From the NCBI RefSeq assembly GCF_000004075.3, contig NC_026659.2:14340272-14404271 (forward strand): DNA of 64,000 bases, in the 5' to 3' direction. Every line of letters begins with the position of its first letter. Within the stretch, counting starts at the first letter, position 1. This document shows, one piece after another, positions 11,426-21,789 of the stretch. The DNA comes from Cucumis sativus. Its lineage: Eukaryota; Streptophyta; Magnoliopsida; Cucurbitales; Cucurbitaceae. The translations under genes and the position numbers were made by a program. The notes below the pieces were generated by a model, which worked only from the letters and a program-made list of their open reading frames with translations, ran no database searches and had not been told where the DNA came from.

Positions 11426-13987
11426 GGACAATTGTAATACGTATTAAATTAATTAATTTTTAAAGCTAATTAATATTATTTTAGTGTGTTTGTTATATAA
11501 TGCCCCTATATAAAATTTCTGGATTCGTCCACTGATTTCAATCATCATATTAATTACACCACCAGGTGTTAGTGTTCATATTCCAACATTTAGCAAGTTG
11601 AGGAATTCATTGAGAAAAACTAGCAAGAATGATTCAATTATAACTCCATATATATTCAGTTTCTTTTGATTTTTCCTTATTTTATATACTTGTTTTAGAT
11701 TTCATTCGTGCATCTATTTATATTTGTTTCTCTTAGCTTTTACGACTTACGAGTGTGCTTGAGAGCCGTTATAGGTGATTTGGACTGAAAATGATATATT
11801 CAACTTTATGGAATTTCCAAACTATCTAACAAAAAGAAAATGATGAAATTCAAATCCAAATCCAAACCATAAGCCAAGAGGGGTGCTTGAGCCAAGGTGC
11901 TAACTAACTTGATTGGCTTCTCCACCTCGATCGAGGATGAGGTTGAGGTCTAGCCTCCTCATTTAATGAATAATAGAACATACTATGCGACCTATTTGGA
12001 CTTCGAGAAGATTATTTAGGTCAAAACAACCAAATCAGCCTCCTTAACCTTTGTCATGTTGAACATCCAAATTTGATGAACCTGACAAGCTAAATGCATA
12101 TACCCTAGCTTGACACATTTTGAATGGGAAGTAACCTAATATAATTCAAAAACTTTGATTTGGATGCCTTAGGTAAGAATTTTACTACATATACATTATT
12201 ATTATTATTATGAGTCCAGAGGATGTAAGTTCCTTCTAATACTCAAGCTTTATCTAGGTAAATTTATGAGAGCATGTGTGATAAGTACCGCATTGATCTG
12301 GGGATCTTTCAATCTTGCATCAGTTTGTGAATCTTTCTATCTTGCATGTCCCGTACTTCTCCAAATACAAATACAATTGTTTAAAATGTGTGTTCCTCTG
12401 TCTAGATTTCGGCATCAACAAGAGTTGTTTAAAATTACTTGTGTCATTTTTAAAAATAAGTTTTTAATCATTCAAAATCAATTTTGATAAAGGAAAACAA
12501 AGAAATTGTATTTAAAAGTGTAAAGTGAAATATTAAATTAAATTTGAGTGATTAAAGTGACATCTCAAACCTATTTTGAACATGGCACAATTTCAAAATT
12601 ACCCTTTAAACATGCACAAAGTTTGTGTCTATATTGCTCCTTCACTTTCAAACTACAAAATTACTTTATATATTTTTTAATATTTACACATTTACTAAAC
12701 ATAAAGTTGAAAATTAATTTAGGTATTCCTTATATTTACATTTAACATTCAAATTTATATATAGCAAATCTTTTAAGAACTTTCAATTTTTCCCACACTC
12801 TTGAAAGCTTTGAATTGTAGATACTTTTAAAAGTTCAAGAATGTTAGGTTTAATCTAATTGCTTAGAAGTATTAGGTACTTTGTAAAGGTTAAAATAGTT
12901 TGATTTAAATTGACATAGGAATTAGATTAAAAGCAAGTAAGAACACGACAAATTGTTTATCGTGCTAATGTAAGAAACCAACGGGTATGTTTCCATTATA
13001 TTCAATGGAAGCTCATGGTTTTGTGAGGTTACGTTGATCATACCAACGAAATGGGTAAATTGTTCCAAAGGAGAATTATTTGTGAAGTTGAATAGTATAA
13101 TCTTGAATCCAATAAACAAAGTCACGTAGCTATCTTGAGTAAACTTAAATTTTACGTAAAGACATAAATGTGGATCAAGTTTGAGTATATAATCTAAACA
13201 GAATAATATATAAATTATAAGGATGAACGTCTTACTTTGGAGACACTATGGATGTGATATTGCCATGATGTATTTGAATATTTTTTTGTCAAACACTTTA
13301 ATTTTTTAATTGATTTATTTTTAAAAGTAAACAATATAAAAGTTAAATAAAAACACACCTAAATAATTTCAATTGAGAAGTTTAAAGACTTAAATTGTTA
13401 CATAATATGGAAAAAAAAAAAAAAGTTTGGTCAATACACCTTAGAAATTGAATTAGTAATTTTAAGTTAATTTTTATTTAACTTATATTGGTTAAACAAT
13501 AATAGTAGTTTCAACCTAAGAGTAGACCCAACAAATTTTAGAGAGATTGAAACTCTTTATTTAATATATATATATATATATATATAACAAACCAATAATA
13601 TGGACTGTTTCTAAGATTCGTTGAATCACACTATTAGACGTTAATAATTTCTTTAATAGTAAAACAATAAGGATTGAACTTTCAACTTCTAAAAACGAAA
13701 ATGACGTCAATATCACTTAATCAAACTCATTTAGACAACTAGACATTTAGCATTAGAAAGTATTGTATACGAGAATTAAAATGGAACGAAATTCAACATA
13801 CAACATCAAAAATGCTATTTCAACCTATACATCTGTGGGAACAACTTTTTCTTCAATAATATTATCTCAACTGGGAAAAAAAATCCATACAGAGAGAGCT
13901 CATTATTCTTGATGGAGCCATGGAAGAAGGTCAAACAAAATGCCTAATGGATGGGTAAAGAAATGGCCATTTTATGTCTAAAAAATG
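11426..13987. other. AT-rich intergenic region
   Basis: No gene supported. It contains a TTA microsatellite near 12195, a (TA)n run at about 13564-13586 and a poly-A tract near 13408. The stretch 12545-12680 has the look of a dispersed repeat. The last 150 bases are the likely 3' end of the minus-strand gene that follows. Confidence 0.4.
13564..13586. repeat. (TA)n microsatellite
   Basis: An uninterrupted alternating AT run of roughly 23 bases, probably length-polymorphic. Confidence 0.9.
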
Positions 13988-14482
13988 TCACTTAAATGAT
14001 AAAGCAAAGACAATGATGGAGAAGGTACATGCCACCCAACAAATCCAAGCAAAGTTCTGATGAACTAGAAGAAAGCTTGCTATGAAACACACACCAAATG
14101 CAGAAAAAAGCGCACCAACCTTCTCGAATAAATGGGCGGTTCTCGGGAAGGAGTTATGAAGGAAAAGAGCAGCAAATGAAACAGCAAAGCTAATGAAAAC
14201 AGCAGCAGCAAAAAAGTGTATCAAAAGTGGAGGAGGGGAAGTTGGTGGTGAGCTAATGAACAAGGCTAAAACTGCTTGAAAACTAAGGCTAAGAATTATC
14301 TTGCCAAGTTTTTGAGAGCTATCGGCTGTTGCTTGAGGGCTTTGTTGCATTCTAATGAAAACTGGTAAGCAGTTTGATGGTGTGCAGCAACAGCCAAGTC
14401 CATAGTTTCTTTGGCTGATTGTTCGGATAAAAGAAGAAAATGCACTCATATCTAAAGAGGTTTGGTGTGAAGTTGAAGCCAT
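13988..14482 (-). CDS. Small four-helix membrane protein (unknown family), pair 2 minus member
   Basis: A single-exon gene of 164 residues, ATG complementary to 14480-14482. Four hydrophobic segments lie at about 60-78, 88-108, 120-140 and 144-163. The N-terminal 55 residues are polar and include a CCC run and NCLP. It is a paralogue of 2009-2503 with the same length and helix spacing. A Pro-rich loop (about 79-86) separates helices 1 and 2 in place of a Ser/Pro-rich loop in the paralogue. It is transcribed away from 15619, with 1.1 kb between start codons. The function is unknown, and no catalytic motif is visible. Confidence 0.8.
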   Translation of the reverse strand: MASTSHQTSLDMSAFSSFIRTISQRNYGLGCCCTPSNCLPVFIRMQQSPQATADSSQKLGKIILSLSFQAVLALFISSPPTSPPPLLIHFFAAAVFISFAVSFAALFLHNSFPRTAHLFEKVGALFSAFGVCFIASFLLVHQNFAWICWVACTFSIIVFALSFK

Positions 14483-15618
14483 TGGAAAAGAAAGCTAAAA
14501 AAAGGAAAGAAAATGATAGTTTTTTCAATACACTCTCAAGGGGTTTCCCTTTGACCCATTCAGTATGGGTTGCCCTTTTTCTATTGGTGATATTTGATTC
14601 TACTACAATTGTTTTGGTAATTCGAGTGCAATTTATTAGAAGTTTCTTAGAAGTTGTTAGGGTTTTTTTTGTAACACTTTTTTAGTCAAGTTGTTTGACT
14701 CTTGCTTCTCTTTCACACACAATCATCAATCAATTAAACTTTCATGGTAAATACTAAGCCACACACTTGCATTTATCAGAGAAGATTTTGCTTGTTTAAA
14801 GAAGTTTCTTCATTATATGTATGTGTAAATATGTATGAATTTGAGTTGAACATCATGTAAAAGGATTTGAACTTCTGAGTATTGTGTCATTGAGTTTTAA
14901 TGTTGAAAGGATCGAATAAAGCATATAAAAATGAAAATATATTAGATTTCGTTCGGTAATCAGTTGTGTTTGATTTTTAGTTTTTGAAATTGGAGGCTAG
15001 AAACATTTCTTCTACCTTAAGTTTATTGTTGTATTATATTCTTCTAACCAAAGCCAAAATAATGAAGATTTTGTTTTTGAAATTTGACTAAAGATTCAAC
15101 TTTTTTAGTCGAGAAAGATGGAAATCATAGTAAAAATTTGAAAAGAAATACATTTCATTTTAAAAGGTAAAAAACAAAACAGTTACAAAACGATACGTTA
15201 TCAAACCAAACAAAGTTATAAATATCATCACCCATTTGAATTATGCCCAACTAAAAGAAACTCCCATAGAAATATCATAAAAAAAAAAAAAAAAAACACC
15301 ACCCAAAATGTCTAACTTCTAAAATGAAACTAGAATGACAAAGTAAAAAATAAGGTAGTTGAGTAAGAAAGAGCAACCCCACTTCCAATCAAATACTTAC
15401 TGAAGAAGCGTTGTCCTTCTTCCTTCTTTGTCTTGTCTTGGTTTTTTGTTCTTGTACTTGCTCAACAAGTTGCAACTTCAACCTTCAAATGAAGTTCCAA
15501 GAAACTTCCTTTCTTTCTCTTTAAAAAACAAATGTGTCATAGTGTAAAATCAAAAAAGGCAGTACAAGGCAGCTCTTGAAAACTTCTTCACCATTACTCT
15601 CTTTTTCCTCTATGGAAA
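14483..15618. promoter_or_regulatory. Shared divergent promoter region of pair 2
   Basis: This 1.1-kb interval separates the two start codons of the divergent membrane protein genes and must hold both promoters. The 250 bases before 15619 contain CT-rich leader-like sequence (CTTCTTCCTTCTTTG). Individual elements could not be assigned. Confidence 0.45.
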
Positions 15619-16014
15619 ATGGTATGCAAATTAGAAAAGAGGAAGGAAATCATGAAACTATCAAACCAAATTGCAATGGCCAAGCTCCCAACATCTTTCA
15701 CTCTTCCAACAATAATCTTAAAATCAATATTGTTTTTGTCTTTGAACAGTCTTACAATCCTCTTGTTATTTGCAGGCAGTGCAGTGGGGACTGTAATTTT
15801 TCACGGTTTTCCTTCCTCTGCCATTGATGCCTTTATTATTTCAATTGTCTTTGCTTTTTCAGGTGCTTTGAGTGCTCTTTTGGTTCCTCAAAGGCACAAA
15901 TTAGCAAGATTTTGTGCCTTGTATTCTCTGGCTTCCCTGGCTTCCGCTCTGCTTCTGCTGATTTGGGGACTGTATCATACACTCATTCTTGGCAAAGCTC
16001 AGAGTGCTTTATGA
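15619..16014 (+). CDS. Small membrane protein (unknown family), pair 2 plus member
   Basis: A single-exon gene of 131 residues beginning MVCKLEKRKE. An in-frame upstream ATG is not visible, and the ATG at 15613 is in another frame. Hydrophobic segments lie at about 31-51, 69-88 and 97-118. Lys/Arg between the second and third segments (VPQRHKLAR) suggests a cytosolic loop. It ends with a polar tail (GKAQSAL) absent from the shorter paralogue at 9318. The conserved start and helix pattern support a real gene. Its partner on the opposite strand is 13988-14482. Confidence 0.78.
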   Translation: MVCKLEKRKEIMKLSNQIAMAKLPTSFTLPTIILKSILFLSLNSLTILLLFAGSAVGTVIFHGFPSSAIDAFIISIVFAFSGALSALLVPQRHKLARFCALYSLASLASALLLLIWGLYHTLILGKAQSAL

Positions 16015-17333
16015 CCTTAGAATATGTTTGGTTCTGGTTTTTGTTAAACCTCTTTTGAGCTTTGAATCTAAATATTCTCCCAAGTGTTTTCAGTAATGTT
16101 TACAAATAGTTAAGAATATGAAGAAGATCTGTTAATTCACCTGTACGTCGTACTTTTAAGCCATCTCTTTTAGTTGAATCCCTTCTCTTCTCTTCTCTTC
16201 TCTTCTCTTCTCTTTCTTTCTTTCTTAATAGAATCAATATGTTTTTCTTATTCGTGAGATTAGGGTTATTGGGTTCGATTTTACTTTCTTGTTTGTGAGA
16301 TTAGGGTTATTGGGTTTGGTTTTGGTCCGCGAAGTTTCAAAACAAAACATTTTCATTAAGGAATGAACCATAAATCCTATGTCAGGAGTACAACAATTGT
16401 TGGGTGAAGTACCGAATCTTCAACCTCTAGGTTGAAAGACTATGTCAATTACCATAGAGTTAAACTTAATTTGTTTTAGTTATAAGCTAAAAGAAGTTGT
16501 TTAATTATTAAATAGGAATATTAAGAAAATGTTTGGGACAAACCTAGAGTTATTTAGATGTGGAGTTTACAATGCAATGAGCTAATAAAGTCCTGAAATT
16601 AATATTTGTTAGTCAACCAAATAGTAGAGTTAACAAACAATTCCCTCAACTCCCACTCGTCAAGATAAGTATGGCCTACGTGTTTAAAGGTGGCTCATTG
16701 AGTATACAAGAAGAATGATATTTAATCGGATTTATAGTCCTCAATGGATTACTTCTCTTTTAAGTCCTATTTTCGGCCAAACAGAGAATTTTGCTCCGAA
16801 GAAGATTCTAAGCCAATTCTCAATTTTATTTATTGATTTTTTGTTTTTTTTTTTTCCAGAAAACAAACAGCAAGAAGATCGAACTACAGAACTACATCAA
16901 GAGACACAAGTGAAACAAACCACCCAAGATAAGGGAAGTAGATAAGAGAAAAAAAAGGTTGCTCTTCCAACATCTTAGACGTCGGAGAGTGGGCCAGAAC
17001 ATCTTAGAGCACCACATGTCATTATCTTCCTACAAATTGAAATCTTCCTATTGTATACTTTGAATCCATGTACTTCGATATTCTCCTATGCATAAATCTG
17101 CTCATGATCGTTCTTGAATAATTATATATACAACCTAGTTTATAAACGTTACAAGTGATTTGATTTGAAGGTTTAAGACCCTCCATAAACCTTCAATCTC
17201 TCAATAATAATGACTATAAAAGAACTAATGGTTACCGGGGCCAAGTTGAAAAAAAACCAAAACAATCTTTTTTAATAAGTAATCACAATACTTTGTTTGT
17301 ATTTTGTATTCTTGTTATAATAATAAAAAGGAG
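16015..17333. other. Intergenic region with simple repeats
   Basis: No convincing gene; an ORF at 16715-16945 has no recognisable features. It holds a TTCTC microsatellite and a short tandem duplication around 16240-16320 (GTGAGATTAGGGTTATTGGGTT occurring twice). Confidence 0.4.
16183..16215. repeat. (TTCTC)n microsatellite
   Basis: About six perfect TTCTC units followed by TTTC repeats. Confidence 0.9.
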
Positions 17334-17338
17334 CATAC

Positions 17339-17579
17339 TGTTAGATACCTAGATTTAGATAGGGCTAAGGGTAGTTAGTTATATAAGGCAGTTAGATGGT
17401 TATAAACAGGGAGTTAGGGAGGGAAGAAAGACATGAAGAATTTGGTGAAGAAATAGGGTTGCTGCAATATTCCTTGAAAGAGGGAAAGGACAGAGGGTTA
17501 GGGTTCTTTTACTTCTTTTATATTCTAATTCCTATTGAAAGTATCAATAAAATAGAAACACTATATCAGTGTTCTATCA
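17339..17579 (+). repeat. 5' LTR of the chromovirus-like element
   Basis: Starts TGTTAGATACC and ends TTCTATCA. It is nearly collinear with 20582-20810 except for a small indel near its start (ACCTAGATTTAGATAGGG against AGATGGGG). The left target duplication CATAC is at 17334-17338. Confidence 0.85.
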
Positions 17580-17621
17580 AATTGGTATTAAAGCACTCAT
17601 TTCCTGAGAAATCAAAGGAAA

Positions 17622-18537
17622 ATGGCAGTCACAGGAACTCTCGAATCCATAATAAAAAATATGAAGCGGTTGGGAATTCAAATCGAGGAAATCAACCAAC
17701 CGATGTTAAAGTGGATTGAAATAGAGAAGGAAGAAACGAAATGGAGAGGAATCAAAAACCAAAAGCAGTAAGGAAAAGGAGGAAGCGAAAAGGAGAGAGT
17801 TCAAAGAAGATTCGCTAATGAAATATATTGAAGACGAGATTCGTGAGAGATATACAACGAGCAAAATAGAAGATCCATCCTGCCGAATAAAGATGAGTGA
17901 GAATAAGGTAGAGCAAGGTGAAGAATCCATACTTGAAATAATTGAGGAATCGAAAACGTGCAACACGATTATTGAGCGCTTAGAGGATCAAACCGAGAAA
18001 CAACAACATATTCAGTACATCGAAAGCTTGGCAAAGAAAAAAATTACAATCAGTATAGGAAGCACAACATCGGCAAGTCAAGTGTTGATGATGGACAGTA
18101 CAGTCAAAGGAAGAAATATACGATTGAAAGAAACCAAGAATGAAGAACGAATGAAGAAGATAGAAATTGAAGAAGATATGAGTAATCCAAACGAATTACC
18201 AATGTTTAGCGGCAAGGACTTCGATTCAATTTTTTTAGGTACCAAACGAAAATTACAAAAGTATACAAGGAATGATTTTGGGAAATTAATCGATGCAACA
18301 ATAAGGTTCGATGAAAGGACATTAGATTGGTCTCGATCGAAGAAGGTGAGTGAAGAACTTTTCTGCAGACGAATTTCAGCAATCAAACGAAAAGCAATCG
18401 TAGAAGGTCGGCAGGGAATAATGGTGAGATGCGGAACGAAGATTCAATTGAAGAAAAAGTTGTTGCTTAAGGAAACCGAAACTAGTTGGTTGCGATGGAG
18501 AATGAAGAAGCCGGAAGTTATCTTTTCGCGATGGGAA
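17622..18537 (+). pseudogene. Degraded gypsy gag region
   Basis: An ATG at 17622 opens a Gag-like start that reaches a stop within about 50 codons. In another frame, a Lys/Glu-rich stretch from 17818 leads to a segment around 18189-18345 (LPMFSGKDFDS, then TIRFDERTLDWSRS). This resembles the conserved start of plant gypsy Gag proteins, in which a Gly-Lys/Glu-Asp-rich motif precedes a DW-type motif. The usual Trp after the first motif is lost. The region is cut by the TRIM insertion at 18538. Not functional. Confidence 0.6.
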
Positions 18538-18542
18538 AGAAG

Positions 18543-19906
18543 TATTAATATAATTAGATTATTCTTAGGAGATATTATTCTGGAGATATTATTTTATATT
18601 ATTATTTTATATTATTTTCTTAAGTGTATTTCTCTATGGTTATATATAGGCTTGTATCTCTACTAAATAATGAATGAAATATAGATTTATTCCATAAAAT
18701 CAACATGGTATCAGAGCTCTAGGGTTTTCGCCTTATTGAATTCTAGCCTCCACATCCCGTTTGATCTCTGCCTCCGTTGATCATTCATCAACGGAGGCAG
18801 AATCATCTCTCATTAGCCATCAACGGAGGCAAAATCATCTCCCATTAGCCGAAGCCACCCCTTAGATCTGCAAATCTGCCGTTGTCGTTGCACCTTCCCT
18901 TTGCCACTCATTGCTGTTCAAATCTGCCACTATCCAAACCCCAGAAACCCCATTAGTTTTTCACTAGCGTCCGCGGCGGCCATCTCCTTCATAGTTCTTC
19001 GTCCGACCTCTTGTTTTTCTGTTAGCCAAGCAGCCGATTGAACCTCTGCCAGTTGAAGCCGAACGCCTCTGCCAGTTGAAGCCGAACGCCCAGCCGAAGA
19101 GTTTCGGTTTTGTCCATCGTCCAAGAAGCTCCGCTCGCCGCTGTGTTTCGTTGTCGTTGCTCCATCTTTTTATGTTGTCTCGACAAAACCCATGAAACCC
19201 CATGTCCTCAGATCCTCGCGTCCGCCTCCAATTTGTTCCAGACCTGTATGATTTCATTCAGACCCATTCTTCATGTCTGCCTTTGAAGTTTAGATCGAAG
19301 CCCAGATCCAACGACGCCTCCATTCTGTTTTTGTTCAGATCCGCTAAGCCTCTCTGCTCCATTCAGTTCAGTTTCCGTTCTGTTCGCCCCAGATTTCCCG
19401 TTTAATCTGATTCTGACTTGCTCTAGTTTAGTTCGTTCAGTTCCATCTGATCCGACAAAACACTTCTGTCCAATTCCGACCTTGTTTTCGTCCAGCTTTG
19501 ATTCTACTTTGCTTCAGTTTTGCTCTTTCATTTTGCCCCTCGAAGTTCTTGTTTCGTTCTTCCTAGGTTCATGTTATAGATCTCTATACGAGGATCTATG
19601 TTTCTATCCCAGAAGTTTTTCGTGGGTTTGTTCTAACCTAGAAGTTCTTTGTGTGTTTGTTCTTCGGGTTTTTTATTCTATTCTAGATATATTGTTTCTT
19701 TTCTTAGTTCTTAGCAAACTCAAGTTTGTGATTTCAACCTTGAGTTTGAGGGAGGGTATTAATATAATTAGATTATTATTAGGAGATATAATTCTAGAGA
19801 TATTATTTGATATTATTTCCTTAAGTGTATTTCTCTATGGTTATATATAGGCTTGTATCTCTACTAAATAATAAATGAAATATAGATTTATTCCATAGAA
19901 TCAACA
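18543..19906 (+). mobile_element. TRIM-like element nested in the chromovirus-like element
   Basis: Terminal direct repeats of 163 and 150 bp (18543-18705 and 19757-19906) are bounded by a perfect AGAAG duplication (18538-18542 and 19907-19911). A near-perfect Met-tRNA primer site TGGTATCAGAGC (18706-18717) follows the left repeat, and a purine tract GAGGGAGGG precedes the right repeat. The roughly 1.05-kb interior is non-coding, rich in C and T, with a perfect 15-bp hairpin and a short tandem duplication. The termini are TA...CA rather than TG...CA. Confidence 0.85.
18767..18801 (+). repeat. Perfect 15-bp hairpin in the TRIM leader
   Basis: TCTGCCTCCGTTGAT (18767-18781) and its exact reverse complement (18787-18801) flank a 5-base loop CATTC. 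The right arm's ATCAACGGAGGCA recurs about 21 bases downstream. The position is soon after the primer binding site, where dimerisation or packaging signals of retroelements usually lie. Confidence 0.8.
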
Positions 19907-20492
19907 AGAAGAAGTCGAAGTCGGCAGTCCGTCTGGATGTGAAGGAGAAAGAAAATGTCGACAAGTGGATGGGAAAAGAAGACGACGACAGTCATCTGGA
20001 TGCGAGGAAGGAGGAAAACGTTGTTAAATGATGATCCATGGTGGTCCGAGGAGGTGATCGGGAAGATGGGAAAATCGCATGAAGAGGATGAAGTTGCACA
20101 CGTAAGGATGCCAATGACGTGGCAGAAAGTGATAGAAGAGAAGAATAGGGCAAGAGAAATAAACCCTAAAATTTTAGGCTTTATTTTTTCTAGTGGGCTT
20201 CAACTTTTATTATGTGAACTTCAACTTTTGATAAATATAATAGTGGAGGTCCATTATTATATAGATGAAGTGGGTGGAGATTTTCAAGAATAGGAGAGAC
20301 GAAAAACGTGCCTAAAATTGGGGAAAGAAAGATTCAGTAATAATGGGTTGGGTTGTAGGCTGGAGAAAGAATATTTTGGGTATGGGTTGAAGGCAATGGA
20401 TCTGTTTGGAGTCTAGAATTTTTTGAAGCTGAAGAGAATTTGTTTTTCAAACTTGACGAGCATATCACTGTGAAGGGTTGTAATTAAAATAC

Positions 20493-20517
20493 GGGGGGGG
20501 GGGGGGGGGGGGGGGGG
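20493..20517 (+). repeat. Poly-G run of 25
   Basis: An uninterrupted run of 25 G on the plus strand near the 3' end of the chromovirus-like element. The exact length is uncertain, since such runs are prone to slippage in replication and sequencing. Confidence 0.85.
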
Positions 20518-20581
20518 TCAATTTTGTGATCATATTTGTAAGCACACCTTGAGGACAAGGTGTTTTTGAAGGCCTGGGTAA

Positions 20582-20810
20582 TGTTAGATTAGATGGGGCT
20601 AAGGGTAGTTAGTTATATAAGGCAGTTAGATGGTTATAAATAGGGAGTTGAGGAGGGAAGAAAGGCATGAAGAATTTGGTGAAGAAATAAGGCTGCAACA
20701 TTCCTTGAAAGAGAGAAAGGACAGAGGGTTGGGGTTCTTTTACTTCTTTTATATTGTGATTCCTGTTGAAGGTATCAATAAAATAGAAATACTATATCAG
20801 TGTTCTATCA
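20582..20810 (+). repeat. 3' LTR of the chromovirus-like element
   Basis: Starts TGTTAGATTAG and ends TTCTATCA, followed by the right target duplication CATAC (20811-20815). Confidence 0.85.
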
Positions 20811-20815
20811 CATAC

Positions 20816-21226
20816 ATGTAAACATTTCACAAATAAAAGTACCAAATAAATTTATCAGAATTTTTGTCACCTAGATTCCGAGTCATCTACATGTTTGTTT
20901 ATATATGTAGCAGCATCTAAGAGGCCCAACTAATGGCTAAAAGAAAAGCAAGAATGATATGTTTAAATGACTATCCACATTCCACAATATATAATCTTTC
21001 ATTCCTTTGATAAAAATATTCATGCTTGATAGAAATAGATTCTTGAAGCATTAATAAAATGAGGAACAAACCAGAAACTATCCACGCCACATGCAATATT
21101 TAATTGAAATACCACTTTTTTGATGAATTTTCTTTAGATATTATAATAAATTTATCTTCGCTCAACTTAAACTTGTGGGTGGATTGGTGATTTAAGAATT
21201 TTATATATGGATGCATATGTTGATGG
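20816..21226. other. Intergenic region before the MITE
   Basis: AT-rich. Nothing recognised. Confidence 0.4.
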
Positions 21227-21615
21227 TAGGGATGTAAGAATAACCCGACGAATCCGGACTATATGGGTTGGGTTGGGTTGAAAATTTTGGTATTTTTTGG
21301 GTTGGGATGGGTCTCGTATTATTATTTATTTAATATTTATGGATTATGTTTGTAATGTTGAACTTTTATGGATATTTGAAACTTTGAATTTATGAATGTT
21401 CCAATTTTTGGAGGTGTGTATTTATCAATATGATAGGTATAACAATTTTAAATTTTATAAACATTAGAAATGAAAAGAAAAAACAATACAACCTAACAAC
21501 CCAACTCATATTTTAAGGGTAGGGTTGGGTTGGGTTGAGAATATTATTCGGGTTGCCAACCCAACCAACTTGAAAATATGGATTGGGTTGGGTTTCCAAC
21601 CCGTTTACACCCCTA
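21227..21615. mobile_element. hAT-like MITE with GGGTTGGGTT repeats
   Basis: Imperfect terminal inverted repeats begin TAGGGATGTAA on the left and, in reverse complement, TAGGGGTGTAAACGGGTTGG on the right. The 8-bp flanks GTTGATGG and GTAGGTGG agree at six of eight positions, as for an aged hAT target duplication. The interior has several GGGTTGGGTTGGG tracts and no ORF. A fragment with the same end (GGAGTGTAAACGGATTGGG) occurs at about 40263. Confidence 0.65.
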
Positions 21616-21789
21616 GTAGGTGGCGTGAAAAAGAACATGCATATCACATATTGGTGATGTCATTTTCAATAATATGAAGCTCTTTCTTTTTGTTACCTTC
21701 CTATAAAATCTCTTTACCTTACGTTTTCTGCTTCCCTATCAGCTCAGAAATCTCCTCGTAAACTCCTTCAGATTGCTTATAATTTGAGT

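Larger units (their letters stand above)
17339..20810 (+). mobile_element. Non-autonomous chromovirus-like LTR retrotransposon
   Basis: Two similar LTRs (17339-17579 and 20582-20810), both TG...CA, are bounded by a perfect 5-bp duplication CATAC (17334-17338 and 20811-20815). A degenerate initiator-Met-tRNA primer site (TTGGTATTAAAGC) follows the 5' LTR. The interior has a gag-like region but no reverse transcriptase or integrase. Just before the 3' LTR, the motif CTTGAGGACAAGGTG would encode the LEDKV ending common in plant chromoviruses. It is therefore a deletion derivative of a Ty3/gypsy chromovirus, probably Reina- or Tekay-like. A TRIM-like element is nested at 18543-19906. Confidence 0.85.

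Noticed and set aside
19202..19850. ORFs within the TRIM interior
   Set aside because: C/T-rich non-coding leader of a TRIM-like element. The frames have no domain and end in the LTR.
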